Part shown: positions 33,020 through 45,039 of the stretch, piece by piece
Numbering within the stretch: the stretch's first letter is position 1
Layout: each line of letters begins with the position of its first letter
DNA from: Lumnitzera littorea
Lineage: Eukaryota > Streptophyta > Magnoliopsida > Myrtales > Combretaceae
Assembly (NCBI GenBank): GCA_024138015.1
Contig: JAMXBB010000006.1
Coordinates: 72,197,752-72,261,751, forward strand
DNA: 64,000 bases
Direction of reading: 5' to 3'
Program-made: the position numbers and the translations under genes
Notes under the pieces: model-generated
Database searches by the model: none
Told to the model about the DNA's origin: nothing
The model's input: only the letters and a program-made list of their open reading frames with translations

Positions 33020-33334
33020 TATTGACTGTCAATTTTCATTGTGGTACGCAAGTACCTGCAAAATAAGAACACAGCTATGGGGGGAGCATCAAAGGGTGTT
33101 CCAACACAAACATTTTGATGCCTAAGTCAACCCTTTTGTTGCGTAAATAGAGTTGTGAAGTGATGATTAGAGTAAGAGAATGAGGGAGAGGGTCCCCTTA
33201 CTTAGGGGTTTTGTTTGGTATTTATAAAAAGTGACTAGACTTGTGTACCAAAATTGACTAAAGGAGTTAGGCTTAAGCCTTAATGTTATTGATTTAGGTC
33301 TATGACCTATTTTACTAAAAAAATGCTATCAACA
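33020..33334 (-). repeat. TE-E 5' LTR
   Basis: A 315-base LTR, minus orientation: starts TGTTGATAGC at 33334 and ends GTCAATA at 33020, where CAACA is expected. TATA-like box at 33219-33227. Confidence 0.75.
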
Positions 33335-33900
33335 CTCGTACCAAACACTATATATCTAAGGAATCCAACTTATTCTAACCAAAACTTACATCTCTTTAGC
33401 TTAGCATACAATTGATTCTTTTTAAGAGTTTGAAGAACAATCCTTGAATATCTTGCATGCTCCTCCTCATCTCTCAAATTTATTATGATGTCATCAATAA
33501 ACATAACTATAAATTCATCTAAATATTTCCTAAACACATGTTTCATTAAATTCGTGAACGTAACTGGGGCATTAGTCAATCCAAATGGCATTACTAAAAA
33601 TTCATAATTTTCATATCTTAACCTGAATGTAGTCTTAGGTACATCATCTACCTTAATCTTTAAATGGTGATATTAAAATTGCAGGTCTATTTTCAAATAT
33701 ATAATAGCTCCTTTCAGCAGGTCAAATAAATCATCAATTCGAGGGAGTGAATACTTATTCTTAACCATTATTTTGTTTAGTTCTCGATAATCTATACATA
33801 ATCTCAATCTCCTGTCTTTCTTCTTCATAAGGAGCATAGGAGCTCCTTATGTTGATGTACTAGGTCTATTTATCCAATTGCTTTTGTAACCCCCACTTGA
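33335..33900 (-). pseudogene. TE-A reverse transcriptase
   Basis: Copies element RNA into DNA. The minus strand gives LCIDYRELNKIMVKNKYSLP, then a frame with MPFGLTNAPVTFTNLMKHVF, the catalytic box FIDD (33490-33501), and LYAKLKRCKFWLE, leading to VGFLRYIVFG at the TE-E junction. The two catalytic Asp residues are kept. A few stops and a frameshift near 33600 break the frame. The thumb and connection up to RNase H are deleted. Confidence 0.85.
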
Positions 33901-34139
33901 GCTCTACTAATTCCACTTACACCATCTGGTACAGGGTCTTAGATATTGGTGTAGTACCTAGCATAAAGTCTATTGTGAACTCACTCTCTCTATCTGGTGG
34001 TAATCCAACCAATTCTTTAAGAAAGATTTCTAGATACTCACACACCATCGGTATATCTCCTCATTTCATATCCCTAGGTTGCACATCCATTTTTGTGGTT
34101 AAATACCCAACTCCTCCATATTTCAACAACTTTTGCACT

Positions 34140-34600
34140 TTACTTGCTTAGATTAATTAAGGGGTAGCCTCCCTAGAATTTCCTTTAAAATAAAATTCCT
34201 CCCCATTCTACTTCTTAAATATCACCACCTTTCCTTCACAATCCATACTCTCACAATGTACAGTTAACAAATCCATTCTAAGTATCACATCAAATCCCAT
34301 CATCGCTAGAACCATCAACATTCTAGGTAACTTCCGAAAACTAATGTACATGCTTCCATTCTTCAACTTTTTTGGTACAACCTATTCTCCTCCTAAAGGA
34401 GTTAACATCACTAACTCATACCTTAGAGTTTCTATCAAGAGCCCATTTTTATCTACGTACTTCTTGGATACATAAGAATGAGTGGCTCCCATATCAAATA
34501 ATATATAGGCATATCTATGTCCAATACATACCATTCCTAACACAATTAATTGCAATCATGTTACCATACTCAACAACTAAACATAAACATTAACTAAAAT
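34140..34600 (-). pseudogene. TE-A protease
   Basis: The minus strand carries ATHSYVSKKYVDKNG, with the residues just before it (the DSGA-type active site) in a decayed stretch near 34560. ELVMLTPLGGE and MGFDVILRMDLLTVH, of Tekay type, follow. Stops at VGGE and later positions end the frame. Confidence 0.75.
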
Positions 34601-35089
34601 TTAGCAAACAAGCACCCATAGAACAAGTGTTATGTTTAAGCAACCTTTTATTGAACTTTCTACAAGATAAGCAACATATCCAAGTGACCTTTTATTAGAG
34701 TTTCTACAAGACAAGTTTTATGTTCAAGTAACATTTTACTAAACTTTCTACAATTCGTTATGGAAAGTTGTATTATAAGAGATTGTCTATCAATCCTTCT
34801 ACAAAAACTTAATTGAAATTTCACATCCAAAGGAATTTCTACAATACCTTCTACAAGAAATTATTCTTTACTCATCGAATTAAAGAAGGTTCTAGAAAGG
34901 TTCAAGAATTCATACGTACTACCACATTATCATCCCTAACTTCCTCTTGCTGAACTACATATACTCTTGCTTAGGCCTTAGGCCTCTGTCTTGCCCTACC
35001 GAGTCTATCATTTCTATTTGCATGTTCCAGTCAATTAGCTTTGTTTTGATTCTAAGCTAAGGCTACCTACTGCTACCCTTACCCCTTAC
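34601..35089 (-). other. TE-A gag-protease linker
   Basis: The stretch between protease and the gag zinc knuckle on the minus strand. Repeated AACTTTCTAC words at 34660-34860 give it a low-complexity look. No domain is recognised. Confidence 0.5.
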
Positions 35090-35990
35090 ATTTGAATTTG
35101 GTATGCCCCCTTTAATTACATCAATAACAATAAATGCTCTTAAGGTCTAGGTTTAGACATTGTTTAGCTAGATGTCAAACATTTTCACATTTATAACATT
35201 TTCCTTGTAACTTTATGCATTCATTTGATGGATGTCCGCCATTACATTTCCAAGAAGGAGGCATTTCTTTTTGGGGTTTCCTATTACCTCTTGGGGCTTA
35301 GTACAACCTCTTTTGTTTAGCTAACTTGTTCATATGACTAAAGCTCCCTTCATACTTCCTCTTCTTACTCTTAGCTTCCTTGGCTTCCTTTCTCAAATTA
35401 CATGCCTACTCTAGTAAACAAGCCTCATTAACAATATCTACAATTCACACCAACCAAGTTTTTTTAATTCAACTTAAAAATAAAGATCCAATTAGGCTTT
35501 AAACCCACTAACTTTAGCCATCTCATTTTTTTGCACGACCTCTAGGGAAAATTTCAGCAACTTATCAAATTCCCTTTCATACTCCTCAATCGTCCTACCC
35601 TATTATAATACTTCTTACACATATTTAGGGAAGTATTGTTCCAAAAATGAGTCTCTAAATATATTCCAAGTTATGGGTACCATCAGCGATTGCTTTTTAC
35701 CTTTCTACCAATTATTTGCATCTCCATCAAATAAGATAGCAACAATCTATACCTTCTTATTATCCTCAACTTTGTGTACTTCAAAATCTTTTTCTAGTGA
35801 TTTAATCCATTCCTTTGCTACTAGGGGGTCAATGTTATGCCCATCATATGGCTTCACAATATACTAAACTTTACCTAACTTATCCCCATTCAATTCTCCA
35901 ATCTTGCTAATGCCATCACAAACTATTACACCATGTCCATAGCTTGCGGGGGTTGAGCTTATCGAGGCTAGGGTCCTTAAGGTTGACCTT
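35090..35990 (-). pseudogene. TE-A gag
   Basis: The minus strand reads KPYDGHNIDPLVAKEWIKSL, FEVHKVEDNKKV, LFDGDANNW, PITWNIFRDSFLEQYFP and GRTIEEYEREFDKLLKF, the Retrotrans_gag core. A zinc knuckle follows at about 35215-35155, CYKCENV-stop-HLAKQC, where a Trp codon became a stop. Further stops lie in the linker. The start codon was not fixed. Confidence 0.75.
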
Positions 35991-38454
35991 AGTCAGGCAA
36001 GGGTCACACAAGGATCTTCCCTTATTCAGATCCTTTGCATAAATAAAAAACTAAGATCTCCTCCTACACTTGTTTGAACCATCTTCTTGACAATTGGGTG
36101 TAATAATCTTAGTTAATTTCTACACAACAACCTTCCCCAAACAAGGTTAAAACAACTTAATTCTTAGCTAGCCCACACCTTTTACACATGTATAGTTCGT
36201 GGCCCCCAAACATGCCCTAATACCCCCTAAATAAAGTGTCACATCCCTCCTTAGCTATGAATGCAATACTCGCAACTAACTTGCTTTAAGTATAGAGAAC
36301 AAGGCTATTTGCACAAATGAAGTTATTCATAAAAAATATCACACTTGGAGTTCAATGTTACATCTCAATTTTTTTTTCTTTTTCCAACAAAGGTCCAAAC
36401 CTCAACAAGTTTATTTGCATCATATAAGTCCTTTCTATTTACCACATATATACATAGACCTTCTTATTTCTTTTATCAACAAAAGATTCTTCTAAAATAG
36501 TTAACTCCAACCTAAGCGCTCTCAAAAAGTTTTCCTCCCAATGGTGGTGGCGCCCTTCTTATGCTTTACCTTGACCTATAGATACAAAACATATCGGCTC
36601 AATTCACTATGAATTAAGTGATAGTGGATAACAAACATAGCATAACATAAAACATTTCTAAGAAACAATGATCAAGCCAACACATGGATACTTTAATGAC
36701 ACAACAAATAGTACCAAGCTATGTTAGATAATGTAATGCATGCAATGTTTATGCATGTGGTCAAATGCATCAGTATCGATGTCCTAGTTTCTAATTTTCA
36801 AGTTATTTGTGCTTTCGAGCTTTTCATTCAATTAGTCAACTCAAGCAAGCATCTGAATACAATGTCCAATAACTAAATGAGCAATAAGAAGCTACATAGG
36901 AGTGGAACCCCTAAATTTTTAGTTACAATTGATCACAAGGAGTGGTTAAAGGGCTCATGTAAATGCATTTCTATATGCTTGAAAATTGAGTTTTTCAAAA
37001 CCAAGAAAACTAAGTTTTTTCCAAACCAAGTACTTGCTTACAAAACACTTTCCTTTCAAATATCTAACCTATAGATGCTATTCGTGCTATGTCAAGCCAT
37101 GAATGTACTAAGGAGTAAGTTCATACAATACTAAGCAACACATTTGAGTTTCATATCATATGTTATTCTAGTTAACCTAATCTTTCTTTGGTATACTTCA
37201 TCATTGTAACTAGAACTTGTGTCAGATTCACTTAAGTGAGCACATTAAAGGTCGAACCATTTTCCTAGTATTTTTCTAGTAGTAACTTCTTACATAATAA
37301 AAAAATCATGCAGTTAAGCTTCACAACCAAATTGAGTTAACCAAGTACAGAATCATCACATATTTAGCAAACAATATTTCTAAGATAAAGCATCGAACCT
37401 AGATAACCAAGCACATTATAGTAGAATTAGACAAACTTGCAATCTAACAAGTAGACAAAAGTCCACCCCTAAACACACAATATTTACTTACCTACAACTA
37501 ATGCTCCTTGAGTCGAGTATCATCTTTGAGTTCTAAGTTACTTGGTGACCTATAATTGAAGTTCATGATTTAGTTTATGATTAAGCTTCATGAGTGCTTT
37601 AATTAATCTCGAAGTATCTTTGTAAGTTAAAGATGTGCACTTTAAGTGTTTAGATAAGAACACTTTATTAATACCTAGGACCATCTAAACAACCTTCCAC
37701 GTGATCCTTTCATTAAGGTCCTTACCTTCTATGCAACCTTTTACTAGGGTGGGGTCTTTATTTACTTCATTAGTAGTACCTTCTACTTAAGATTAGTCTT
37801 AAGATTAATGACCAAGAAAGCTTCTATGAAAACTTCTACTAAATATCCATCTTAGTTTTTAGTTTTTACTTTATATTACACCAAGAAACCTTCTACTTAC
37901 ACCTTTACTTATACCTATTTTAGTTTACTCAATTTGATATCTCACCAAATACCTTTTATATAAGCTTTTGCTAACTACTACATTAATGCTCTCTTAGGCA
38001 ACCTTCTACAAAAGATTTTATAAGGCCAAATAATGCTTAAGCTCACTAAAACTCCACACAACCATTAAGACTTACCAACTTTGAACATAAACCAAAAAAT
38101 TGTCTAATTCTAAAGATGAATTCTAGATTGGGACAATTTTATAACAACTCGTGCAAACTCCTTTTTAACACATTACTGTTTTAGTTTTACATCAAATGTT
38201 TGACCCCTTTTTCTTCTAAAAACTTATGTAACCATATAAAATATTATTTTAAGACCAAATATTAATAGAAATTTATCAATTTACTAAAATTTCCAAATTT
38301 AGTAGTTTTTAGAAAATCAAAATTAACAAAAATCTACCAAGAATATTTGGGAAAACTTTTGGCATAACACAAAAATAAATATTGTATGAAGCCTATAGAA
38401 AATGTCTAAACTTAAAACAACATCACTTACCCTTTTTAAAATCAAATCTAAAAT
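35991..38454 (-). other. TE-A leader and part of 5' LTR
   Basis: From the gag start to TE-F. The inner edge of the LTR probably lies at about 36.2-36.6 kb, but neither a primer site nor a clean TG/CA border was recognised. No coding region is seen. The LTR continues at 52752-53744 beyond TE-F, giving a total of about 3 kb, usual for Tekay/Del. Confidence 0.5.
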
Positions 38455-39288
38455 TGATAATAATCAATCCCTCGAACTAATCACGTGTAGTTGAGCTAGA
38501 GGACTTTAAGGACTTGCTTGAAGGATTCTAGCTTTAGGCCATAGCTAAGATGGGGATTCTTACCCTGAGTAGATCTCCAATAGACCTGACTATTAGATCC
38601 TCACATGCATCAGATCTACCCTTGTTCAATAGCAACACTTTACCCCGAGAGACAGCCTAAGAATAGCCGAGGCGAGCTCTCGATCAAACTATAAGCATCC
38701 AACCCTGAAGCAAACAAACTTCTTTTTAGAACTAATCGATCCCCAACTTGAACCAGATTAAGTTGACCTTTGACTGCAATGCCCTCCTGTTTCTACCTAC
38801 TTTGTAACATATTCTTAAAAACTAGCCACCAAGCAACACATGTCTTCTGAGATAATATTCTAGAAGGATCCTTTCTTTTCATACTGAATATTCTTTGTCT
38901 CTTTTACCCCTTTTAGTATGTTTCATGTAACTTAGGTGTAAAATACCCTTTTTGTCTTTTCATACATGTAAAATAACCCTAGTAGATAGGTATATAAGCC
39001 CTTACTTCCTTGTACGCAAGGATCCAACTTTCAATATAGATTTATTCAGTTAAGTAACCCTAGTGTTATCATTATCTCTTGACTCTTATATATTCTCTCT
39101 AGCAAGGAGTAGTGACAAGTGACCTTTTAGTTTGAACTAGTGTGTAATATTCAACGGATTGTAGGCTAAGTAAGATCGAGTGGTGCATTATATTTATTTG
39201 GTAGCTACTCGGACTTTGCTAACCTTTTTCCTTATTTGTTTTGGTTTGTTTTGTTGTAGTGTCTCTCTAAGTGACTGACCTCAAAGAT
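38455..39288 (+). repeat. TE-F 5' LTR
   Basis: It starts TGATAATAATC; the end is blurred, at about 39288. TATA box TATATAAG at 38991-38998. The region before it (CTCTTTTACCCCTTTTAG) is also kept in the right LTR. Confidence 0.85.
38991..38998 (+). promoter_or_regulatory. TATA box of TE-F LTR
   Basis: TATATAAG, kept at 52446-52453 in the partner LTR, about 535 bases from the LTR start. Confidence 0.6.
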
Positions 39289-39301
39289 AGATTAGCTTCG
39301 T

Positions 39302-39313
39302 TGGTATTAGAGT
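39302..39313 (+). other. TE-F primer binding site (tRNA-Met type)
   Basis: TGGTATTAGAGT, two C-to-T changes from TGGTATCAGAGC. Confidence 0.7.
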
Positions 39314-39609
39314 ATGGTTTCGTAAGGGAGTATGTAAAGTAGCAGTAAGGTTTTGGTTCATTTTACTATTAGTAGCTGCTATATTCCTTTCGTAGCTATT
39401 GTTGTGTTCCTTCCATATCTACTACAATGTGTTTGTGTGACAGTTAGTGTAGTTTCATTGTTACTCGATTTCTACTTTATTTCCCATTACGAAAACAGAG
39501 CAAGTTTTTTTTTATTATATTTGTGTGGCCATCATGTATTACAATTGTTAATGAGTTGTTAATTCATTTGAGAAGTACTGTACCATATCCGATTCAAGTG
39601 TTCAAGGAG

Positions 39610-40780
39610 TTATTAGTGACCAGGACAGTAGTACTTAACCTAGTCGTGGTCATAATGGTAGTAACACCTTAGTATTAGTTGACGACAAACTTGATAGACT
39701 CACAAACCTTGTTGAGAGTCTAGTCACCGCAATGCTAGTTAACAGACAACAACCCTAAGGTGTATAGCAACAAAACCCATAAGAAGACGTCTCGGAGAGA
39801 TACTATAGCCAAGGCAATCGAGCCAATCACCCAATTTAACCGCCATAAGCTAGAGGAGTAGTAGACCAAGCTGCTAGACAAAGACTAGAGGTAGGGGGGA
39901 GATTAGGGAAGATAATGAGTTAGATGTTGAAGAGTTTGGTGAAGAAGAGGTAAACTATTACCAAGCGTAGGGACAAGGATGTGGGGTTCCTCGAGGGCTA
40001 GATAACATTAAGGTGAAAAATCCTACCCTTCAATGGAAGTGGGGATGCGGATGAATACTTAGAGTAGGAAGAGAAGGTTAAGAAAGTATTTGAATGCTAT
40101 GGATATGAGGATGTAGTCAAAGTCTAACTTACTACATTGGAATTTAAAGGGTATGCCACTATGTGGTGGAACAATTTGAATGCAGTTACAGCAAGAGATA
40201 AAAGATGAGGTGTTAGAACTTGGGATGAAATGGAAAGATTGTTAAGAGGCGGATTTATGCCCAAAACTTACCTACAAGATACATTTGCAAAATTATAGGA
40301 GCTTTACCAAGGAAGCCAATCTATTGATGACTATGTTATGGAGTTCCAAATGCTAATGATGTAAGCCGGCGTAGAAGAACCAAAGGGCCATATAATATTA
40401 AGGTTTGTTTTCGGGCTCAAGTATGAGATATGTAATATCATAGAAATACAAAGGTTTTATATAATGGATGTGGCTATTAAGATAGCACAAAGGGTCGGAA
40501 GGTAGAAAAGAAGTGTTTCGAGCTGACTTAGGACAACATTATCACTAGTACTAGCACTACACCAATCTGGTCAAGCCAAGCCAAGGAGGCCATATAGGAC
40601 CGAGGATAGGAATGACTGACTTGAAGATAGCCAAGGAAACCAGCAAGGTAAAGCTGAAAGTAGGCCGACCCCGAAGACATATGAGAAAGGGAAAACTTCC
40701 GAATGGAAGACTAGTGAGGTAAAGTGCTTTAAATGCTTAGGCTTTAGACATATAGTCGTTGAGTGTTTGAATCGACGCAT
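39610..40780 (+). pseudogene. TE-F gag
   Basis: The N-terminal region has DDKLDRLTNLVESLVTAML. The core follows with VLTTLEFKGYATMWWNNLNA, TWDEMERLLRGGFMP, TYLQDTFAKL, SIDDYVMEFQMLMM and LRFVFGLKYEI. The basic linker leads to an intact zinc knuckle at 40725-40766, CFKCLGFRHIVVEC (C-X2-C-X4-H-X4-C). Frames change between about 40030 and 40090, and stops replace several Arg, Gln and Trp codons. TE-G cuts the gene just behind the knuckle. Confidence 0.8.
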
Positions 40781-41656
40781 ACAAACTGATTAGGTCCTCC
40801 AAAATATAGAAGAAAGTAGAGGGAAATGGTCTACTGAAGAATTAAAGTAGTTGAGGTGAAGCTGCTCAGAGGATGTGACTCACCAACGAACATGACACGA
40901 CTTAACACCTTACTTAATATGAAGCATAAGTTAATGTCAAGGTCCACCCGCCACTAATCTTTAGCTACTCGGCAAGATTAGATAAGAGTATATGAAAGAA
41001 AATGAACTTAGAGAAGGTTGTCTCTCAAGAACAAAATATTTAATGTTTAATTATCAAGTTATCTATGGTTTACAAGGGAAAGTGACTATTTATAGTAAGT
41101 CCTTAGGGCAATATTACAAATAAAGAAATTATAAGAAAATATATACAAAAAAGGGATTCTTAGTACATATGATAAAGGGCAAAAAGGACAAAAGACAAAA
41201 ATGGAAAAGTAGTACAATGTTAGATGAGGTAGATAAGTAGTCGTACGACATTGGTCCTGTATGAAGATTCTCTAAACATAGCAAGCGAGAGGGATCACAA
41301 TGTTGTAGTAATAAAGGGGGCCAAGACGAGAAGGGGGTGATGAGAGAAATGGTAACAGGTCAAGAGAAAACCACTTGGCTGGTAAGTAAGTCTCTCTTCA
41401 CTTAATAAGAACTTCTTGGTAAAAGTTAGTTAGATTACTTAGCATAGGGTCCTTGGTAAGAGAATGGTCGGCATCTTCACAACCGAGAGTATAAATCATT
41501 GTATAACAATGTAGGGAGCTTAAGGAGTTCAGCTACCTTCCTTCAGTGTGAAGTTTCTCGTCATCAGCAAGTTGCTCAGAGAAGATTCTTTAGGTGAGGA
41601 ATTGGAGGCCTTGGAGTCATGCATGAGTAATGGGATCGATGGTCGGCAGTTCATTA
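40781..41656 (-). repeat. TE-G 3' LTR
   Basis: Direct repeat of 46342-48536 without solo LTR-3. It lacks about 50 bases at the left edge. TATA-like box at 41087-41095 (minus). It ends TTCATTA where the partner has TTCATCA. Confidence 0.85.
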
Positions 41657-42925
41657 GTTCCCTAGGGTTATTAAAGATTTGCCCTCAAATCTTGGTCTTT
41701 GTCATCATTGGGCACATAGGGAGTCAGATCGGCAACATTGAATATGGTAGATACGCCGAAACCTTCGGATGGCTCAATCTCATAGGCATTATCATTAATG
41801 AGCCTTAGGATCTTGTAGGGTCCATCCATTCTAAGAGATAGTTTGTTGGTCATTTTGCTAGGGAAATGTTCTTTGCTAAGATGGACCCAGACAAGGTCCC
41901 TAAGGGTATAAACGACTCATCTCCTTCCATGGTTTCCCAATTCCTTCTATCGATCTATAGTTTTAGCTAATTGCTTAGCAATCTTTCAATGTAACCTCTA
42001 GAATTCCTCGGCACACTGTAGGCTAGATTGATTTTCCCCTTGTATAGTCAAATTGTTAATTAAATTTAAGGTTAGGTTTAGGTTAAGTCCCTAAACAACC
42101 TCAAATGGTGATGTTCCAGTTGAGCTGTGAGTTGAGCGATTGTAGACAAATTCAATGATGGGTAGGCATAAATCTTAGTCACAAGAGTTCTTTCCAACTG
42201 TGACGTGCAAGAGGTTACAACAGTTCTGCTCACTACTTCAGTTTAGCCATCTATCGGGGGTGACAAGAGGTATTGAACAAAAGCTTAGCATAGAGTTTCC
42301 TCCATAGGGTCTTCGAAAAGAAGCTCATGAATTTTGAATCACGATTAGACACAATACTCCTCAGCATTCTATATAGTCGCACAATTTCCTACAAAAAGAG
42401 GTTAACAATGAATAAAGCATCATTAGTTCTATGGCAGGGAATGAAGTAGCCCATCTTGCTGAACTGATCAACCACCACCATGATTAAGTCTTGTCTTCTC
42501 AACATATGGGGAAGGTTGAGGATAAAATCCATACTTAAATTAGTCTACGACCGCTCTAGAATTGGTAGGGGTGTATATTCTCCATAGGGCTCTCTCCTCC
42601 CCTTCACATATTTACATACTTCATACCTCTTAAGTATTTGGTGCACGTCCTTCATCATCCCAGGCTAGTAAAAATGCTCCTTCAATATCTCAATCGTCCT
42701 CTTTTCCCCTAAAATGGCCAGCCAGACCCCCAGCATGAGCTTCTTGAACAAGTAGCTCCCTTGCAAAACTACTCCGCACACAAATCTGCTTGCCCTTCAT
42801 CAAGAATCCTTCACTTAAGTAGAACCCTTCCTTAGCTCCTTTAATACTGCATTTGGCTACTAAAGCTCCAAAATGTAGGTCATGTGCATATCGATCAAGT
42901 AAAGGGCCGAATCCAATCACCTTAA
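41657..42925 (-). pseudogene. TE-G integrase
   Basis: The minus strand begins with the zinc-binding part, HAGGLAGHFRGK (two His) and later EVCKYVKGRREP, where the CxxC pair is damaged to one visible Cys. The core shows LSMDFILNLP and VSNRDSKFMSFFSKTLW with the first two catalytic Asp. The third catalytic position lies in a decayed stretch. The C-terminal part, DGPYKILRLINDNAYEIEPS and FNVADLTPYV, ends next to the LTR. Canonical chromodomain motifs are not seen, which would fit the CRM lineage. Confidence 0.8.
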
Positions 42926-43556
42926 CTTATAACGTTGTGATGAGGGTACGACGATGAGAAAGTGCATCAACTACTGTGTTGGTGCTTCCCTTCTTATATC
43001 TAATGACATAGCAAAAGGTCTCCAAGAACTCGACCCACTTGGCGTGACACCGAGAAAACTTCTATTGCACGTGACAATGCATGAGAGATTCATGATCCGA
43101 ATAGATGATGAATTCTCTCAACAATAGATAATGCTACTAGTTCTAGAGTGTTCGGACAAAGGCATAGAACTCCCTGTCATAGGTTGAGTAATTTAAGGTA
43201 GCACCTTGGAATTTTTCACTAAAATAGGCAATGGGTTGGCGTTCCTGAATAAGGACAACATCAATGCCGACATTAGATGCATCACATTTAACCTCAAAAA
43301 CATTCTCAAAATTTGGTAAGGTGAGTATTGGAGCAAACGTCAACTTAGACTTCATGTCTTCAAACCTCCTCTAAGCCTTTTATGTCCATCTAAACTCAAC
43401 GTTCTTCTTATTCAATTTAGTCAATAGTGTAGTCATGGAACTAAAGTTGCGAATAAATCTCTAATAGAATTAGGCTAGTCCATAGAAGCTCCTAACTTCG
43501 GTGGCACTAGTCAACATAGGCCACTCATTAATAGCTTTGTCTTTTTCCTCATCAAC
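42926..43556 (-). pseudogene. TE-G RNase H
   Basis: The minus strand at 43355-43143 reads APILTLPNFENVFEVKCDAS, with the first catalytic Asp, then ERQPIAYFSEKFQGATLNY and YDREFYAFVRTL. Downstream, decayed frames lead to the integrase. Upstream, the link to RT (about 43556-43380) is in several frames. Confidence 0.8.
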
Positions 43557-44160
43557 TCAAACTCCCTTCCCTAAAATGACATATCTAAAGAATACAACCT
43601 CACTTTGACAAAATGCGCATTTCTTTAAGTTGTCAAATAATTTCTCAGTGTGGAGCATGTTAAACAATAATCTCAAATGTGTGACATGAACGACGAGGTC
43701 AACACTATAGACCAAAATATCATCAAAATAAACCACAATGCATTTACTGATCAATGATCTGAGTGTATGATTCATCAGTCGCATAAATGTACTCAGCACA
43801 TTAGTTAGACCAAACAGCATCACCAACCATTTGAATAGACCATCCCTTGTCTTGAAGGCCATCTTCCATTCATCCCTAAGTCTCATTCATATCTGGTGGT
43901 AGCCACTCTTCAGGTTAATCTTAGAAAAGATGCAGGCGCCATGTAACTCATCAAGTATATCATCAAGTCGTGGGATCAAGTATTTGTATTTGACAATGAT
44001 CTTATTGATAGCTTGGCTGTCAATGTACATTCGCCATATCCCATCGTTTTTCGACATAAGTACAACAGGTATGGCATAAAGACTGATGCTCTTATGGACA
44101 AGTCTAAGATCTATAAACTCATCCATCTATTTCTTTAGTTCAGCTGCCTGCTCTGAATTG
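43557..44160 (-). pseudogene. TE-G reverse transcriptase
   Basis: The minus strand gives MYIDSQAINKIIVKYKYLIP, RLDDILDELHGACIF and SGYHQI, then a TGA, and continues in the same frame with DEWKMAFKTRDGLFKWLVM, GLTNVLSTFMRLMN and the intact catalytic box VVYFDDILVYS (YFDD at 43719-43730). Apart from that one stop, about 190 codons are open, making this the best-kept RT in the window. Upstream of 44126 more decay is seen. Confidence 0.88.
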
Positions 44161-44960
44161 AGCCTATAAGTAGGTTAGTTTGGTAAAGCAGCTCTTGGTT
44201 GGAGGTTGATGCAATGCTCAATACCTCTTAAGGGAGGTAAACCTTTTAGCATCTCAATAGTGAATAGGTCAACAAAGTCTTAAAGTAGCTGCTGCACTTC
44301 AGTAAGTAAGTTCTTATCTTCTCTAACTACTAAGAATCTCCTAACTAAAAGAAGCACATAGTCCTCGGCCTTAACTTCTCGTGCAAACTAAGCTCGGGAA
44401 ATCACTAAAGACTTCTACTATAGGGGTCTAACAACCTTTTCTTGAGCTTCTTGCACTTTCTTAGGACTCATAGGTATCAACATAATTTTCTTCCCATCCT
44501 TCTAGAACATGTAGGTATTTCTATACCCATCATATAACACTCTCAAATCAAATAGCTATAGTCAGCTGAGTAATATGTGAGAAGCACACATGGGAAGGAC
44601 ATCATACAACACCTCATCCCTGTACTTATCACCAATAGTAATCGAGACTCTAACTTGCTTAGCAATGTATAGTCCTCCTTTCTCATTCAGCTAATGAATC
44701 TTATATCGCTTAGGGTATGGAAGGGTTAGCAATTTCATGGCCTTAACTACCCCTTGCAAGATGATGTTGGTATAGTTCCCTCCATCAATGATCATGGCAC
44801 ATAGCTTGTCATTCACCCAACAATTTGTATGAAAGAGATTCTTTCTTTGCTCATTCTCATTAACCATAAAGCACTACGAGATCATCTAACAAAAAAGCAA
44901 TACTTGGCTCTACCTTCAGGAGGTATCTCGGCATCGGGGTCTTTCTAAAATTCTTCTAGC
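44161..44960 (-). pseudogene. TE-G protease and PR-RT linker
   Basis: Near 44770-44870 the minus strand reads an aspartic-protease entry (CWVNDKLCAMIIDGG, with IDGG at the active site), then NYTNIILQG. Downstream, ADEV-like DVLPMCASHIL words are seen near 44560. The linker to RT has LTEVQQLL and DLFTIEMLKGL words. Confidence 0.65.
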
Positions 44961-45039
44961 ATCTGATTGGTTGCTACTTCTTCTTCTCCTTCACTTACAC
45001 TTTCTACTTCAAGCTGGGGCTTATCTCCCTTTATGGTCA

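Larger units (their letters stand above)
30066..33334 (-). mobile_element. TE-E: short non-autonomous Tat-like element
   Basis: A 92-base fragment (30066-30157) repeats the right end of 33020-33334; both close with ATGCTATCAACA. The right copy is a whole 315-base LTR in minus orientation with a TATA-like box (33219-33227) and a Tat-type primer site next to it. The left copy lost its outer two thirds together with about 60 codons of TE-A between RT and RNase H, so one deletion spans the junction and no target duplication remains. The interior (2.86 kb) shows no gag or pol. Confidence 0.75.

Noticed and set aside
33335..35990. An endogenous pararetrovirus
   Set aside because: The RT and protease could suggest it, but the order gag-PR-RT-RH-IN with integrase and chromodomain marks a Ty3/gypsy retrotransposon. 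No movement or coat protein is seen.
36000..36600. A primer site for TE-A such as the GGTGGCGCCC word near 36546
   Set aside because: No LTR border with a CA end lies next to it and the word does not match a tRNA 3' end well enough.
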